A DNA stretch of 64,000 nt, from positions 186,001 through 250,000 of the forward strand of contig CAWJUH010000007.1 of NCBI GenBank assembly GCA_963846005.1, in the 5' to 3' direction. A program made the position numbers and the translations under genes. Below the pieces are notes generated by a model. The model was not told the DNA's origin. It worked only from the letters and a program-made list of their open reading frames with translations, and did no database searches. Source of the stretch: CAVSUR01 sp963846005. Lineage in GTDB: Bacteria; Actinomycetota; Actinomycetes; Streptosporangiales; Streptosporangiaceae. Every line of letters begins with the position of its first letter. The first letter of the stretch is position 1. Of the stretch, positions 56,357 through 64,000 are shown piece by piece.

Positions 56357-57660
56357 CTCCGCCTCGCACCCCCCGCCGCGCTCGTGGCTCGCGCGCCCCG
56401 GACGCGCAGGGTCATGCAGATCATGAAGGCCAGCCCGGCGATCAGAAAGCAATTGGCGGCCAGGGTCAGCACGCCGTGCATCCCGTAGTCACCCGACCGG
56501 CCGGCATGCGGTGTCCACCACATCGGCGCCAGCGCGAAGAGCAGGTAGCCGAAGGCTGCAGCCAGCCGGCACCGGATTCCGCCGCGCGCCAGGACGACGA
56601 GGGCTGGCATGACCCAGACCCAGTGGTGAGTCCAGGAGATCGGCGAGACCAGCAATCCGGTTACCCCCGTCACCGCCGCCGCGCCGAGCCAGTCGCCCTG
56701 GCGGCCCAGCGGCGCGGCGACAGCCAGGCCGGCGACGGCCAGGGCAACCGGGATGGCGCCGTACCAGATCCCGACGTGGCCGGTGCCGTCCAGCCAGCGC
56801 GCCACCGCGCCGTACGGCGACTGGTTGCTGATGTACGCGCCGCCCACCCGCCCGGTGTCGTAGCACAGGTGCGCCCAGTACAGCCGCGACGCGCCCGGAT
56901 CGACCAGAAAGCCGGCCAGCGTGCAGCAGGCGAACGTCACGCCGGCCCGCACCGCGTCCTTGCTGCGCCTGGTGAGCAGGAACAAGACGATGAAAATGCC
57001 GGGCGTCAGCTTCACCGCGGTCGCGATCCCGACGCCGATCCCGGCGCGGCGCCCCCGCGCGGCGCGGCTCACGTCGGCGAGCACCAGGGCCAGCAGGAAC
57101 AGGTTGACCTGGCCCAGGAACAGGGTGTGGTACATCGGCTCGAGCGCCAGGCTGGCGGCCACCGTGGCGAGCACCGCCGTCCTCGACGGCCAGCCGCCGG
57201 CCAGCCTGAGGGCCAGCATGCAGGCCCAGGCCAGCGCCGCGACCGATGCGAGTTCCCAGCCCACCCGGACAGCGGTCGCTGGCAGCGCGGCCAGCGGAGT
57301 GAACAGCACAGCCGCGAACGGCGGGTAGGTAAACCAGCTGGCATGAGGCGCCACCAGGTAGAGCCGCAGGCCCTCGGTGACGGCCCGGCCGCCCCACAGA
57401 TAGATCTGCAGATCGAACGGCTTGTACACGACCGCGAACCCGGTGACGAGCCCGAGCTCCAGCAGCAGCGTCAGGCAGGCCAGCCGGCCCCCGTTCCGGC
57501 TGCCCAGCCAGCCCAGCACCTGGCCCGGGCCAGCGCCGCCGCCCGCAGCCGCGCCCGCGGGCTCTGCTGCGCCGGGGAGAGCGCCGATCACCGCTGAGTC
57601 GCGGTCGGCCCCGGTATCCGGGGCGAGCGGGCCGGCCCCGCGGACGAAGGCCGTGGTCAT
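56158..57660 (-). CDS. GT87-family polyprenyl-phosphate-dependent mannosyltransferase
   Basis: A 500-aa membrane glycosyltransferase (DUF2029/GT87) with about ten hydrophobic segments. The first loop has VYKPFDLQIYLWGG with the catalytic-type Asp; YPPFAAVLFTPLAALP, GQVNLFLLALVLADV, GIGVGIATAVKLTPGIF and SPISWTHHWVWVMPALVVL follow. Such enzymes add mannose from polyprenyl-phosphate-mannose to lipoglycans. The last about 66 residues (after GGARRSQ) are read antisense through the LLM gene and look non-native, so the original stop codon was probably lost. ATG 57660. Confidence 0.82.
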   Translation of the reverse strand: MTTAFVRGAGPLAPDTGADRDSAVIGALPGAAEPAGAAAGGGAGPGQVLGWLGSRNGGRLACLTLLLELGLVTGFAVVYKPFDLQIYLWGGRAVTEGLRLYLVAPHASWFTYPPFAAVLFTPLAALPATAVRVGWELASVAALAWACMLALRLAGGWPSRTAVLATVAASLALEPMYHTLFLGQVNLFLLALVLADVSRAARGRRAGIGVGIATAVKLTPGIFIVLFLLTRRSKDAVRAGVTFACCTLAGFLVDPGASRLYWAHLCYDTGRVGGAYISNQSPYGAVARWLDGTGHVGIWYGAIPVALAVAGLAVAAPLGRQGDWLGAAAVTGVTGLLVSPISWTHHWVWVMPALVVLARGGIRCRLAAAFGYLLFALAPMWWTPHAGRSGDYGMHGVLTLAANCFLIAGLAFMICMTLRVRGARATSAAGGARRSQMASTFGMISSFSRLRSSSVFDTGTSANGGQMSSRFSPASFSRLRLSVTCAAVPTSRLLPFPIGV

Positions 57661-57877
57661 CGGGCATCCAAGGCGGTACTCGCTTTCGGCGCGATCTGCG
57701 GGAAGGCCGGCTGTCCGGCCTGCGTCACGTTAGGAGAGCGCGCCGTGACCCCGGTAGACGGCTAGACGGCGTCCTGCGGTGCACTTATGCCGGCGACTTA
57801 GGTACACCCGGGACCCGGGCTCAGCGACACCGCGCATCGGGCGCGCCAGTGTCCGAGCCTCCGGGTAGCTTGCCTTC

Positions 57878-58258
57878 ATGGACTGGAAGATCGAGCTCGT
57901 GGCGATACCGGTGACCGATGTTGACCGCGCGAAGGCGTTCTACGTGGACCAGGTCGGCTTCCGCGCCGATCACGACTATCAGGTCAACGAGGCGCTGCGG
58001 TTCGTGCAGCTCACTCCGCCCGGCTCAGCGTGCTCCATCGTGATGGGCACGGGGACCACCGAGATGCCGCCAGGCTCGCAGCGGGGGGTGCAGGTCGTGG
58101 TCGCCGACGTCGAGGCCGCCCGGCGGGAACTGCTGGCGCACGGCGTGCAGGCCAGCGACGTTGACGTGCAGCCCTGGGGATCGTTCGTCACCTTCAGCGA
58201 CCCAGACGGCAACACCTGGTCCCTGCAGCAGCTGCCGGCCTGGTCCCGGGGCGCTTAA
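57878..58258 (+). CDS. VOC-superfamily (glyoxalase/bleomycin-resistance-type) protein
   Basis: A 126-aa protein with two beta-alpha-beta-beta-beta modules: IELVAIPVTDVDRAKAFYVD at the start and VQVVVADVEAARRELLAHGV in the second half. It closes with VTFSDPDGNTWSLQQ. The metal-ligand positions are consistent with a dioxygenase- or glyoxalase-like fold, though activity cannot be assigned. ATG 57878. It converges on qcrB. Confidence 0.85.
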   Translation: MDWKIELVAIPVTDVDRAKAFYVDQVGFRADHDYQVNEALRFVQLTPPGSACSIVMGTGTTEMPPGSQRGVQVVVADVEAARRELLAHGVQASDVDVQPWGSFVTFSDPDGNTWSLQQLPAWSRGA

Positions 58259-58293
58259 CCGGGCCGGCCGGGGCGTTTCCCGGATCGCCCGGG

Positions 58294-59988
58294 TCAGGAC
58301 TGCTGTGACGGCCCGGACGGGGCGGCCTGCTCGCTGGCCTCGCCGTCGGCCGCGGAGCCGTCCGCTATGGCCCGGTGGCCGTTGCCCTCCACGGCATGCC
58401 CGTTGCCGTGCCCGTCCGCGTGCCCGCCGACGGCCGCATCGGTGAGCGGGACGCTCTCGGCCAGCAGGTTGTGGGCCCGGGCGCGCAGCTTGCCCCGGAT
58501 CCCGCGCATGTCCGGCGCCGGGACCTCTTCGTCGCCGGATCCGGCCGGCAGGGCGGCGATACCCGGCCGGGGCAGCAGGACACCGCGCTCCTCCTCCGTC
58601 AGCGGCCTGGTCTCCTCGACGAACTCGCCGGTCGGCAGCTGGCGGATCAGGCCGGTCTCCACCCCGTGTTCCAGCAGGTGCAGGTCCTTGCGCTGCAGCC
58701 CCAGGCATATCCGCTTGGTGGCGAAGTAGGCCACCGCCGGGCCGATGAAGATCAGGAACCGGCAGACGATGGTGATGGTGTACAGCGACCAGTCCAGGTG
58801 CTCGGCGAACAGGTCGTTGGCGCCTTCGATCCACAGCACGCCATAGAAGGTGATGACGGCGATGCCGATGGCGGTGCGGGTGGGGGCGTTGCGCGGCCGG
58901 TCGTTGACGTGATGCTCGCGCTTGTCACCGGTGGCCCACTGCTCGATGAACGGCCACATGGCCGCCCCGGTGAACACCAGCCCGAGCGGCACCAGCGCCG
59001 GGATGAGCACGTTCCAGGCGATCGTGTGCCCCCACAGCACGGTCTGCCAGGCCGGCATGACGCGCAGTGCACCCTCCAGCATGCCCATGTAGAAGTCAGG
59101 CTGGGTCCCGGCCGAGATGGACACCGAGTTGAACGGGCCGTACAGCCAGATCGGGTTGATCTGCGCGAACGTGGAGCCCAGGGCCAGCACGCCGAACACG
59201 AAGAAGAAGAACGCGCCCGTCTTGGCCATGAAGTACGGGTACATGGGCGCGCCGATGACGTTGCGGTCCGTGCGGCCCTTTTCCGGCATCTGAGTGTGCT
59301 TCTGGTGGAACATGATGAACAGGTGCGCGGTGATCAAGGCCAGGAACAGGCCCGGAAGCAGCAGCACGTGCAGGATGTACATCCGCGGGATGATGTCGTG
59401 ACCAGGGAACGGGCCGCCGAACAGGAAGAACGCCAGATAGGTGCCGACGATGGGAATCGTCTGCATGACGCCCTCGAGGATGCGCAGGCCCGCCCCGGAC
59501 AGCAGGTCGTCCGGCAGCGAGTAGCCGAACAGGCCCTCGAGCAGGCCCAGGGTCAGCAGCACGATGCCGATCAGCCAGTTCACCTCGCGCGGCTTGCGGT
59601 ATGCCCCGGTGAAGAAGATCCGCAGCATGTGCACCATCATCGCGGCCACGAACAGGTCGGCCGCCCAGTGATGGATCTGCCGCATGAGCAGGCCGCCGCG
59701 CACGTCGAAGCTGATGTTGAGAGTCGAGGCGTAGGCCTGGCTCATGTGCACGCCGTCGAGATGGGTGTAGCTGCCGTGGTACACCACATCGGTCATGCTC
59801 GGCTGGAAGAAGAAGGTCAGGAACGTGCCGGTGAGCAGCAGGATGATGAACGAGTAGAGCGCGATCTCGCCCAGCATGAAGCTCCAGTGGTCGGGAAAGA
59901 CCTTCTTCAGCAGATGCCGGACGCCGTTGGCGCCGTGGAAGCGGTCATCCAGCCATGTGCCGACCCCGGCGATCGGGTTAGCGCTCAT
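58294..59988 (-). CDS. qcrB: Cytochrome bcc complex cytochrome b subunit
   Basis: A 564-aa subunit of the actinobacterial bcc complex, with about nine membrane helices and haem-ligand His pairs in MRQIHHWAADLFVAAMMVHM and the ITAHLFIMFHQKHT region. The extended N-terminus (WLDDRFHGANGVRHLLKKVF) and the Gly/His/Ala-rich C-terminal tail are typical of actinobacterial QcrB. It oxidises menaquinol and passes electrons to QcrA/QcrC. ATG 59988 overlaps the qcrA stop. Confidence 0.96.
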   Translation of the reverse strand: MSANPIAGVGTWLDDRFHGANGVRHLLKKVFPDHWSFMLGEIALYSFIILLLTGTFLTFFFQPSMTDVVYHGSYTHLDGVHMSQAYASTLNISFDVRGGLLMRQIHHWAADLFVAAMMVHMLRIFFTGAYRKPREVNWLIGIVLLTLGLLEGLFGYSLPDDLLSGAGLRILEGVMQTIPIVGTYLAFFLFGGPFPGHDIIPRMYILHVLLLPGLFLALITAHLFIMFHQKHTQMPEKGRTDRNVIGAPMYPYFMAKTGAFFFFVFGVLALGSTFAQINPIWLYGPFNSVSISAGTQPDFYMGMLEGALRVMPAWQTVLWGHTIAWNVLIPALVPLGLVFTGAAMWPFIEQWATGDKREHHVNDRPRNAPTRTAIGIAVITFYGVLWIEGANDLFAEHLDWSLYTITIVCRFLIFIGPAVAYFATKRICLGLQRKDLHLLEHGVETGLIRQLPTGEFVEETRPLTEEERGVLLPRPGIAALPAGSGDEEVPAPDMRGIRGKLRARAHNLLAESVPLTDAAVGGHADGHGNGHAVEGNGHRAIADGSAADGEASEQAAPSGPSQQS

Positions 59989-61106
59989 GATCGCTCCCAG
60001 AAGCTCGGCCCCACGGGCTCATGGAAATCGCTCTTTGCCGCGAGATAGCCCTGTGCATCCACCATAAGCGGCAGCTGCGGCAGCGGCCGCGTCGCGGGTC
60101 CGAAAAGCACCCGGGCGCCGCGCGGGGCATCGAAGGTGGACTGGTGGCACGGGCACAAGATGTGCTGGGTGGTCTGCTCGTACAGCGCGGCCGGGCAGCC
60201 GAGGTGGGTGCAGATCTTGGAGTAGGCGACGATGCTGGTGTCCACCGTCCAGTTCATCTCGGTGGGCTTCTGCAATTCGCCGGGCGCGAACTTGATCAGG
60301 ATTACCGCGGCCTTGGCCAGCGCGTCCTCGTTGTCCTGGTAACCCTCGGGCACCATGGTGATCATCGAGCCCGGCGCAGAGAAGTCGGCGGCCGTGAGCG
60401 GCTCGTTGCTGGCGTAGGTCATCAGCCGCAGGCCCCGGCGCCAGACGGTGTGGTCCAGCGACGTGCCCGGCAGCGGCCCCATGTCCCGCAGCAGGAATAG
60501 CGGTGCCACCGCCACCGGCACGGTCGCGGCCAGCAGGGTACGGCGCACCAGCGGCCGCTTGGTGATCTGGCTGGCCTCGGCGCCCTCGGTGAAGGTCTTG
60601 GCGAATTCCTCCCGGTCGTGCGGGCTGGACGCCAGCGGGGTGCGCTCCTCGGTGATCTCGACGTGCGGCATGAGGTGCCGCACCCAGATCACCGCGCCGA
60701 CTCCGAGGAAGAAGAAGGCCGCGCCCATGCTCAGGCCCAGGGCCCGGTTGGAAGCCAGCACACCGGTCACCGAGTGAACCTGGAAGACGGCATAGCTCAC
60801 CAGGAACGCCAGGCCGGCCAGTCCCGCGATGACGAAGCACAGTGCTACGAGCTTCTCGGCGCGCTTGGCCAGGGCCGGGTCGTCGGACTCGGCGGGCAGC
60901 TCGCGCGGGTCGGCCTCGGCCACGTCGTCAGCCAGCAACGTTCTCGCTTGTGCCGGGGCCGGCGTGCCGATCACCCGGTGCGGCGCGGCCGGACCGTCCT
61001 CCGCGGCCGGATCATCCCCCGGCAGCCCCGCGGGATGACCGGCCACGCGGTCCTCCGCGCGGCGCCGCTCCTGATCGTCGTGATCGCCAGAACGCGTCTC
61101 GCTCAT
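59985..61106 (-). CDS. qcrA: Cytochrome bcc complex Rieske iron-sulfur subunit
   Basis: A 373-aa protein. A charged cytoplasmic start and three membrane segments (about 90-115, 120-145 and 195-210) precede the Rieske domain. The 2Fe-2S ligands are in CTHLGC and CPCHQS, with GPATRPLPQLPL at the end. Three helices rather than one are characteristic of Actinobacteria. ATG 61106 overlaps the qcrC stop (ATGA). It transfers electrons from menaquinol to the dihaem QcrC. Confidence 0.96.
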   Translation of the reverse strand: MSETRSGDHDDQERRRAEDRVAGHPAGLPGDDPAAEDGPAAPHRVIGTPAPAQARTLLADDVAEADPRELPAESDDPALAKRAEKLVALCFVIAGLAGLAFLVSYAVFQVHSVTGVLASNRALGLSMGAAFFFLGVGAVIWVRHLMPHVEITEERTPLASSPHDREEFAKTFTEGAEASQITKRPLVRRTLLAATVPVAVAPLFLLRDMGPLPGTSLDHTVWRRGLRLMTYASNEPLTAADFSAPGSMITMVPEGYQDNEDALAKAAVILIKFAPGELQKPTEMNWTVDTSIVAYSKICTHLGCPAALYEQTTQHILCPCHQSTFDAPRGARVLFGPATRPLPQLPLMVDAQGYLAAKSDFHEPVGPSFWERS

Positions 61107-61954
61107 GCGCCCTTCCCCGTGTCACCGGTCAGGCTGGTGACGCCCGGCCGCTCCTTGCCCTGCTTGGCGGTGATCCACAGCGCGGCCATCACGAGGACGA
61201 ACAGCAGGGCGAGGAACGCCACTAGGCCCTCGGTCACTGGCCCGACCCGGCCCAGGCTGAACCCGCCCGGGTTGGCCACTGACCGCTCTTTCAGCACGTA
61301 GGCGACCACATCCCGCTTCTGCGCCGGGGTGATCACGCCGTCGCTGAAGACCGGCATGGCCTCGGGCCCGGTCAGCATCGCCTCGTAGATCTGGGTCGGC
61401 GTCGACTGGGTCAGCGGCGGCGCGTACTTGCCGTAGGTCAGCGCGCCGCCCGCGCCTGAGAAGTTGTGGCACTGCGCGCAGTTGGCGATGAACAGCTGCT
61501 GCCCGAGCGCCACGTCGCCGCGTGCCGGGTCGACCTGCTCGGCCGTCGGGATCTCCGGACCGCCGCCCAGTGACTGGACGTAAGCCGCGAGCGCGTGCGT
61601 CTGCGCGGGCGTGAACGACGGCGGCTTGCGCGCCGCCTCCGGACCCGATTCCTTGAGCGGCATCCGGCCGGTGCTGACCTGGAAGTCGACGGCCGCCGAG
61701 CCCACCCCGACCAGGCTCGGCGCCACCCCGGCCTTGCCCTGCGCGTCGAACCCGTGGCAGGTGGCGCAGTTCGCGTTGAACAGGTCCTCGCCGCGATTGA
61801 TCTGCGCCTGCTGGGACAGCGGCGGTGCCGAGGCGGCCGCCGGGCTGGCGCCCGCCGTGATGGCGGCATAGCCGGTACCGACGAGGGCCAGCGTCACCAC
61901 GACGAGGGCGGACCTGGCCGCCAGGCGCCGCCGCCGGAGGGTGGTCGCGGTCAC
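61103..61954 (-). CDS. qcrC: Cytochrome bcc complex dihaem cytochrome c subunit
   Basis: A 283-aa exported protein. An N-terminal membrane anchor (about 14-36) is followed by two c-type haem motifs, CATCHG and CAQCHN, each with a distal Met region (RMPLKESG, MPVFSDGVI). A C-terminal membrane helix (about 245-263) closes it. It links the bcc complex directly to the aa3 oxidase. GTG 61954 with GGGGAGAG upstream; 19 bp after ctaE. Confidence 0.95.
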   Translation of the reverse strand: MTATTLRRRRLAARSALVVVTLALVGTGYAAITAGASPAAASAPPLSQQAQINRGEDLFNANCATCHGFDAQGKAGVAPSLVGVGSAAVDFQVSTGRMPLKESGPEAARKPPSFTPAQTHALAAYVQSLGGGPEIPTAEQVDPARGDVALGQQLFIANCAQCHNFSGAGGALTYGKYAPPLTQSTPTQIYEAMLTGPEAMPVFSDGVITPAQKRDVVAYVLKERSVANPGGFSLGRVGPVTEGLVAFLALLFVLVMAALWITAKQGKERPGVTSLTGDTGKGA

Positions 61955-61973
61955 TGCTCTCCCCAGTTCGGTG

Positions 61974-62612
61974 TCAGTGGATCAGGTAGATGGTCGTGAA
62001 CAGGCCGATCCACACGACATCCACGAAGTGCCAGTAATAGGAGACGACGATGGCGCTGACCTGCTGCTCCTGGGTGAAGCGCTTGGCCGCGAACGTCCGG
62101 CCGAGCAGGAACAAGAACGCCACCAGGCCGCCGGCGACGTGCAGCCCGTGGAAGCCCTCGGTCAGGTAGAACACCGAGCCGTAGTTGCTGGAGGCCACGG
62201 TGACGTGCTGGTCCTTGATCAGGCTGAGCCACTCCCAGCCCTGGCCGAGGTCGAAGTACAGGCCCATGAAGAAGGTCAGCACGTACCACTCGCGCAAGCC
62301 CCAGCGCGCCGGGTTGAGCAGCGAGCCCGCCCGGCGGATCTGGCCCCGCTCGACCGCGAACACCCCGAGCTGGCAGGTGACGCTGGACAGCAGCAGCACC
62401 AGCGTGTTGATGGTGGCCAGCCCCAGGTCGAGGTGGGCTTGGGGCCATGGCCTGCCGAGGCCGCGGTCGACCGACCTGATCGTGTAGTACATCGCGAACA
62501 GGGCCGCGAAGAACATGAGCTCGGAGGACAACCAGACGATGGTCCCCACGCTGACGAGGTTCGGCCTGCTCGCCGGGGAGCGCGGAACCACCTCGGGTGC
62601 TGCTGTCGCCAC
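61974..62612 (-). CDS. ctaE: Cytochrome c oxidase subunit III
   Basis: A 212-aa membrane subunit. It has RPNLVSVGTIVWLSSELMFF, TCQLGVFAVERGQIRRAG, LTEGFHGLHVAGGLVAFLFL and the end SYYWHFVDVVWIGLFTTIYL. GTG 62612 (MATAAPEV) is preferred because it fits a leaderless transcript from an AATAAT -10; GTG 62618 and an open frame to 62672 are alternatives. It heads the operon ctaE-qcrC-qcrA-qcrB. Confidence 0.95.
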   Translation of the reverse strand: MATAAPEVVPRSPASRPNLVSVGTIVWLSSELMFFAALFAMYYTIRSVDRGLGRPWPQAHLDLGLATINTLVLLLSSVTCQLGVFAVERGQIRRAGSLLNPARWGLREWYVLTFFMGLYFDLGQGWEWLSLIKDQHVTVASSNYGSVFYLTEGFHGLHVAGGLVAFLFLLGRTFAAKRFTQEQQVSAIVVSYYWHFVDVVWIGLFTTIYLIH

Positions 62613-62618
62613 ACGCAC

Positions 62619-62624
62619 ATTATT
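62619..62624 (-). promoter_or_regulatory. -10 element of the ctaE-qcrCAB operon, leaderless
   Basis: Minus strand AATAAT (5 of 6 to TATAAT) ends 6 nt before GTG 62612, giving a leaderless start. The local sequence (62617-62632) is notably AT rich. No good -35 was found. Confidence 0.5.
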
Positions 62625-62680
62625 ACGACACCACGTAGGGGTACGCGGGCCGACCCCCCAGCTCGGTACCATCCTTTTTC

Positions 62681-63082
62681 ATGAAGGTCGTTGTGTACAG
62701 CCACGATGCCGACACCCGCGCGATGATCAGGCTCGCCATCGGCCGCCGGCCTGCCCCCGACGTGCCCGAGGCCGAGGTCATCGAGGTGGCTACGCACCCA
62801 GCGCTGGTAAGGCTGCTGGATTCCGGCGGCGCGGACGTGATGGTGCTCGACGGCGAGGCCCAGCCGGCCGGCGGGATGGGGGTCTGCCGCCAGGCCAAGG
62901 ACGAGATCTTCGACTGCCCGCCCGTGCTGCTGGTGGTCGGCCGCGCCGACGACGGCTGGCTGGCGACCTGGTCCAAGGCGGATGCCGTGGTCAGCCATCC
63001 GATCGACCCCGCGGCGCTCGCGCAGGCGCTGGCCGCCCTGATGCGCCAGCGCGCGGCCGGCACCGCGGTCAGCCCGGCCTGA
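62681..63082 (+). CDS. Receiver-like single-domain protein
   Basis: A 133-aa protein with the fold of a response-regulator receiver: MKVVVYSHDADTRAMIRLAI, then VMVLDGEAQPAGGMGVCRQA (Asp at the phosphorylation position) and PPVLLVVGRADDGWLATWSKA. The acidic pair usual after the first strand is changed to HD and the Lys of the fifth strand is not obvious, so it may be a degenerate receiver. There is no output domain. It lies between the oxidase operon and trpD, as in relatives. TACCAT (62667-62672) 8 nt before the ATG may be a leaderless -10. Confidence 0.75.
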   Translation: MKVVVYSHDADTRAMIRLAIGRRPAPDVPEAEVIEVATHPALVRLLDSGGADVMVLDGEAQPAGGMGVCRQAKDEIFDCPPVLLVVGRADDGWLATWSKADAVVSHPIDPAALAQALAALMRQRAAGTAVSPA

Positions 63083-63100
63083 CCGGCGGAACCGGCGAAC

Positions 63101-64000
63101 ATGGACGCGCGCACCTCCTGGCCGGCCCTGATCGGCGCGCTGGTCAGCGGCGAGACGCTCACGCCCGCCGAGGCCGGCTGGGCGATGAACGAGATCATGG
63201 AAGGGGCGGCCACGCCCGCGCAGATCGCCGGGTTCGGGGTCGCGCTGCGGATGAAGGGCGAGAGCCCCGCCGAGCTGGGCGGCATGGCGGAGGCCATGCT
63301 GGCGCGCGCCTCGCCGCTGTCGATTCCCGGCCGCACCGTCGACCTGGTCGGCACCGGCGGTGACCGGTCCAGGACCGTGAACATCTCCACCATGGGCACG
63401 GTCGTGGCCGCCGCGGCCGGGGCGACCATGGTCAAGCACGGCAACCGGGCGGCGTCATCGGCCTGCGGTGCCGCCGACGTGCTGGAGGCGCTCGGCGTCG
63501 TCATCGACCTGCCGCCGCAGGCCACCGAGCAGCTGGCCGCCGAGACCGGGATCGTGTTCCTGTTCGCCCCGCTGTACCACCCGGCGCTGCGGCATACCGC
63601 GGTGCCGCGGCGCGAGCTCGGCGTGCCGACGGTGTTCAATTTCCTCGGCCCGGTCGCCAACCCGGCCCGGCCTTCCGCCCAGGCCGTCGGCGTGGCGGAC
63701 CCGCGGATGGGCCCGGTGCTGGCCGGGGTGCTGGCCGAGCGGGGCTGCTCGGCACTGGTCTTCCATGGCAGTGACGGCCTGGACGAGCTGACCACCACCG
63801 GCACCTCGGCGGTCTGGGTGGTGCACTCCGGGCAGGTCAGCCAGGCCACGCTCGACCCGGCCGAGCTGGGCATCGGGCGGGCGGCGCCGGCGGACCTGCG
63901 CGGCGGGGACGCCGCGCACAACGCGGCGGTGGCCCGGGCGGTGCTCGGCGGCGAGCGCGGCCCGGTGCGCGAGACGGTGCTGCTGAATGCGGCCGCGGCG
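63101..64000 (+). CDS. trpD: Anthranilate phosphoribosyltransferase (partial, runs off the edge)
   Basis: The first 300 codons are present. Motifs are LVGTGGDRSRTVNISTMGT (phosphoribosyl pyrophosphate loop), VKHGNRAASSACGAADVLEAL, TGIVFLFAPLYHPALRH and VFNFLGPVANPARP. It converts anthranilate and PRPP to phosphoribosyl-anthranilate in tryptophan synthesis. ATG 63101, 18 bp after the receiver gene, has only a weak ribosome-binding site. No stop before the window edge. No other trp gene is visible. Confidence 0.94.
   Translation, partial: MDARTSWPALIGALVSGETLTPAEAGWAMNEIMEGAATPAQIAGFGVALRMKGESPAELGGMAEAMLARASPLSIPGRTVDLVGTGGDRSRTVNISTMGTVVAAAAGATMVKHGNRAASSACGAADVLEALGVVIDLPPQATEQLAAETGIVFLFAPLYHPALRHTAVPRRELGVPTVFNFLGPVANPARPSAQAVGVADPRMGPVLAGVLAERGCSALVFHGSDGLDELTTTGTSAVWVVHSGQVSQATLDPAELGIGRAAPADLRGGDAAHNAAVARAVLGGERGPVRETVLLNAAAA

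Overview
This window is a very GC-rich (about 70% or more) piece of an actinobacterial chromosome. The lexA/LysM–nrdR–nrdJ block, the sigA(hrdB)–parE/parC neighbourhood, the pspA-pspAA-htpX-pspAB module and the ctaCDF plus ctaE-qcrCAB respiratory genes next to trpD are all arrangements typical of filamentous Actinomycetes (Streptomyces, Streptosporangiales and relatives). F420-type and mycothiol-type enzyme families agree with this. I cannot name the genus from the sequence alone.

Layout. 1-9.2 kb: the end of a probable leuS; lexA divergent from a LysM protein (the mycobacterial lexA/chiZ arrangement) with two near-perfect SOS boxes between them; nrdR and a class II ribonucleotide reductase gene (nrdJ) carrying two inteins, each ending directly before a catalytic cysteine; a vapBC toxin-antitoxin pair; and a second, shorter lexA with its own SOS-like box. 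9.2-20 kb: a B3/B4-domain protein, a secreted SH3-like protein, an amidohydrolase, a membrane-anchored tandem CbxX-type AAA ATPase, and a 5-oxoprolinase operon (unknown gene, pxpA, fused pxpBC). 20-32 kb: a PAS/GAF/SpoIIE phosphatase, the principal sigma factor gene with a strong terminator, a small zinc-binding protein, both topoisomerase IV subunit genes, an aldehyde dehydrogenase and a short-chain dehydrogenase.

32-45 kb: an RCC1-repeat lipoprotein, two PfkB-family kinases, an aldo-keto reductase, a DUF3043 membrane protein, the PspA membrane-stress module, an IscA/ErpA-type Fe-S protein, a sedolisin protease, a CtaG-like protein and a TusA-like protein. 45-64 kb: cytochrome c oxidase genes ctaC-ctaD-ctaF; then about 9.8 kb of unrelated genes (GNAT, DinB, a two-component system, F420/PPOX and LLM oxidoreductases, an acyl-CoA ligase, a GT87 glycosyltransferase, a VOC protein); then ctaE-qcrCAB on the opposite strand, a receiver-only protein and the start of trpD.

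Two themes run through the window. First, four genes (an unknown gene, parE, parC and a sensor kinase) are each split by one apparent single-base shift while the rest of the frame stays intact; assembly errors are the simplest cause, but both topoisomerase IV subunits being hit is worth checking. Second, short tandem repeats are common, several of them in frame inside genes. Many minus-strand long ORFs are only high-GC shadows and were left out.
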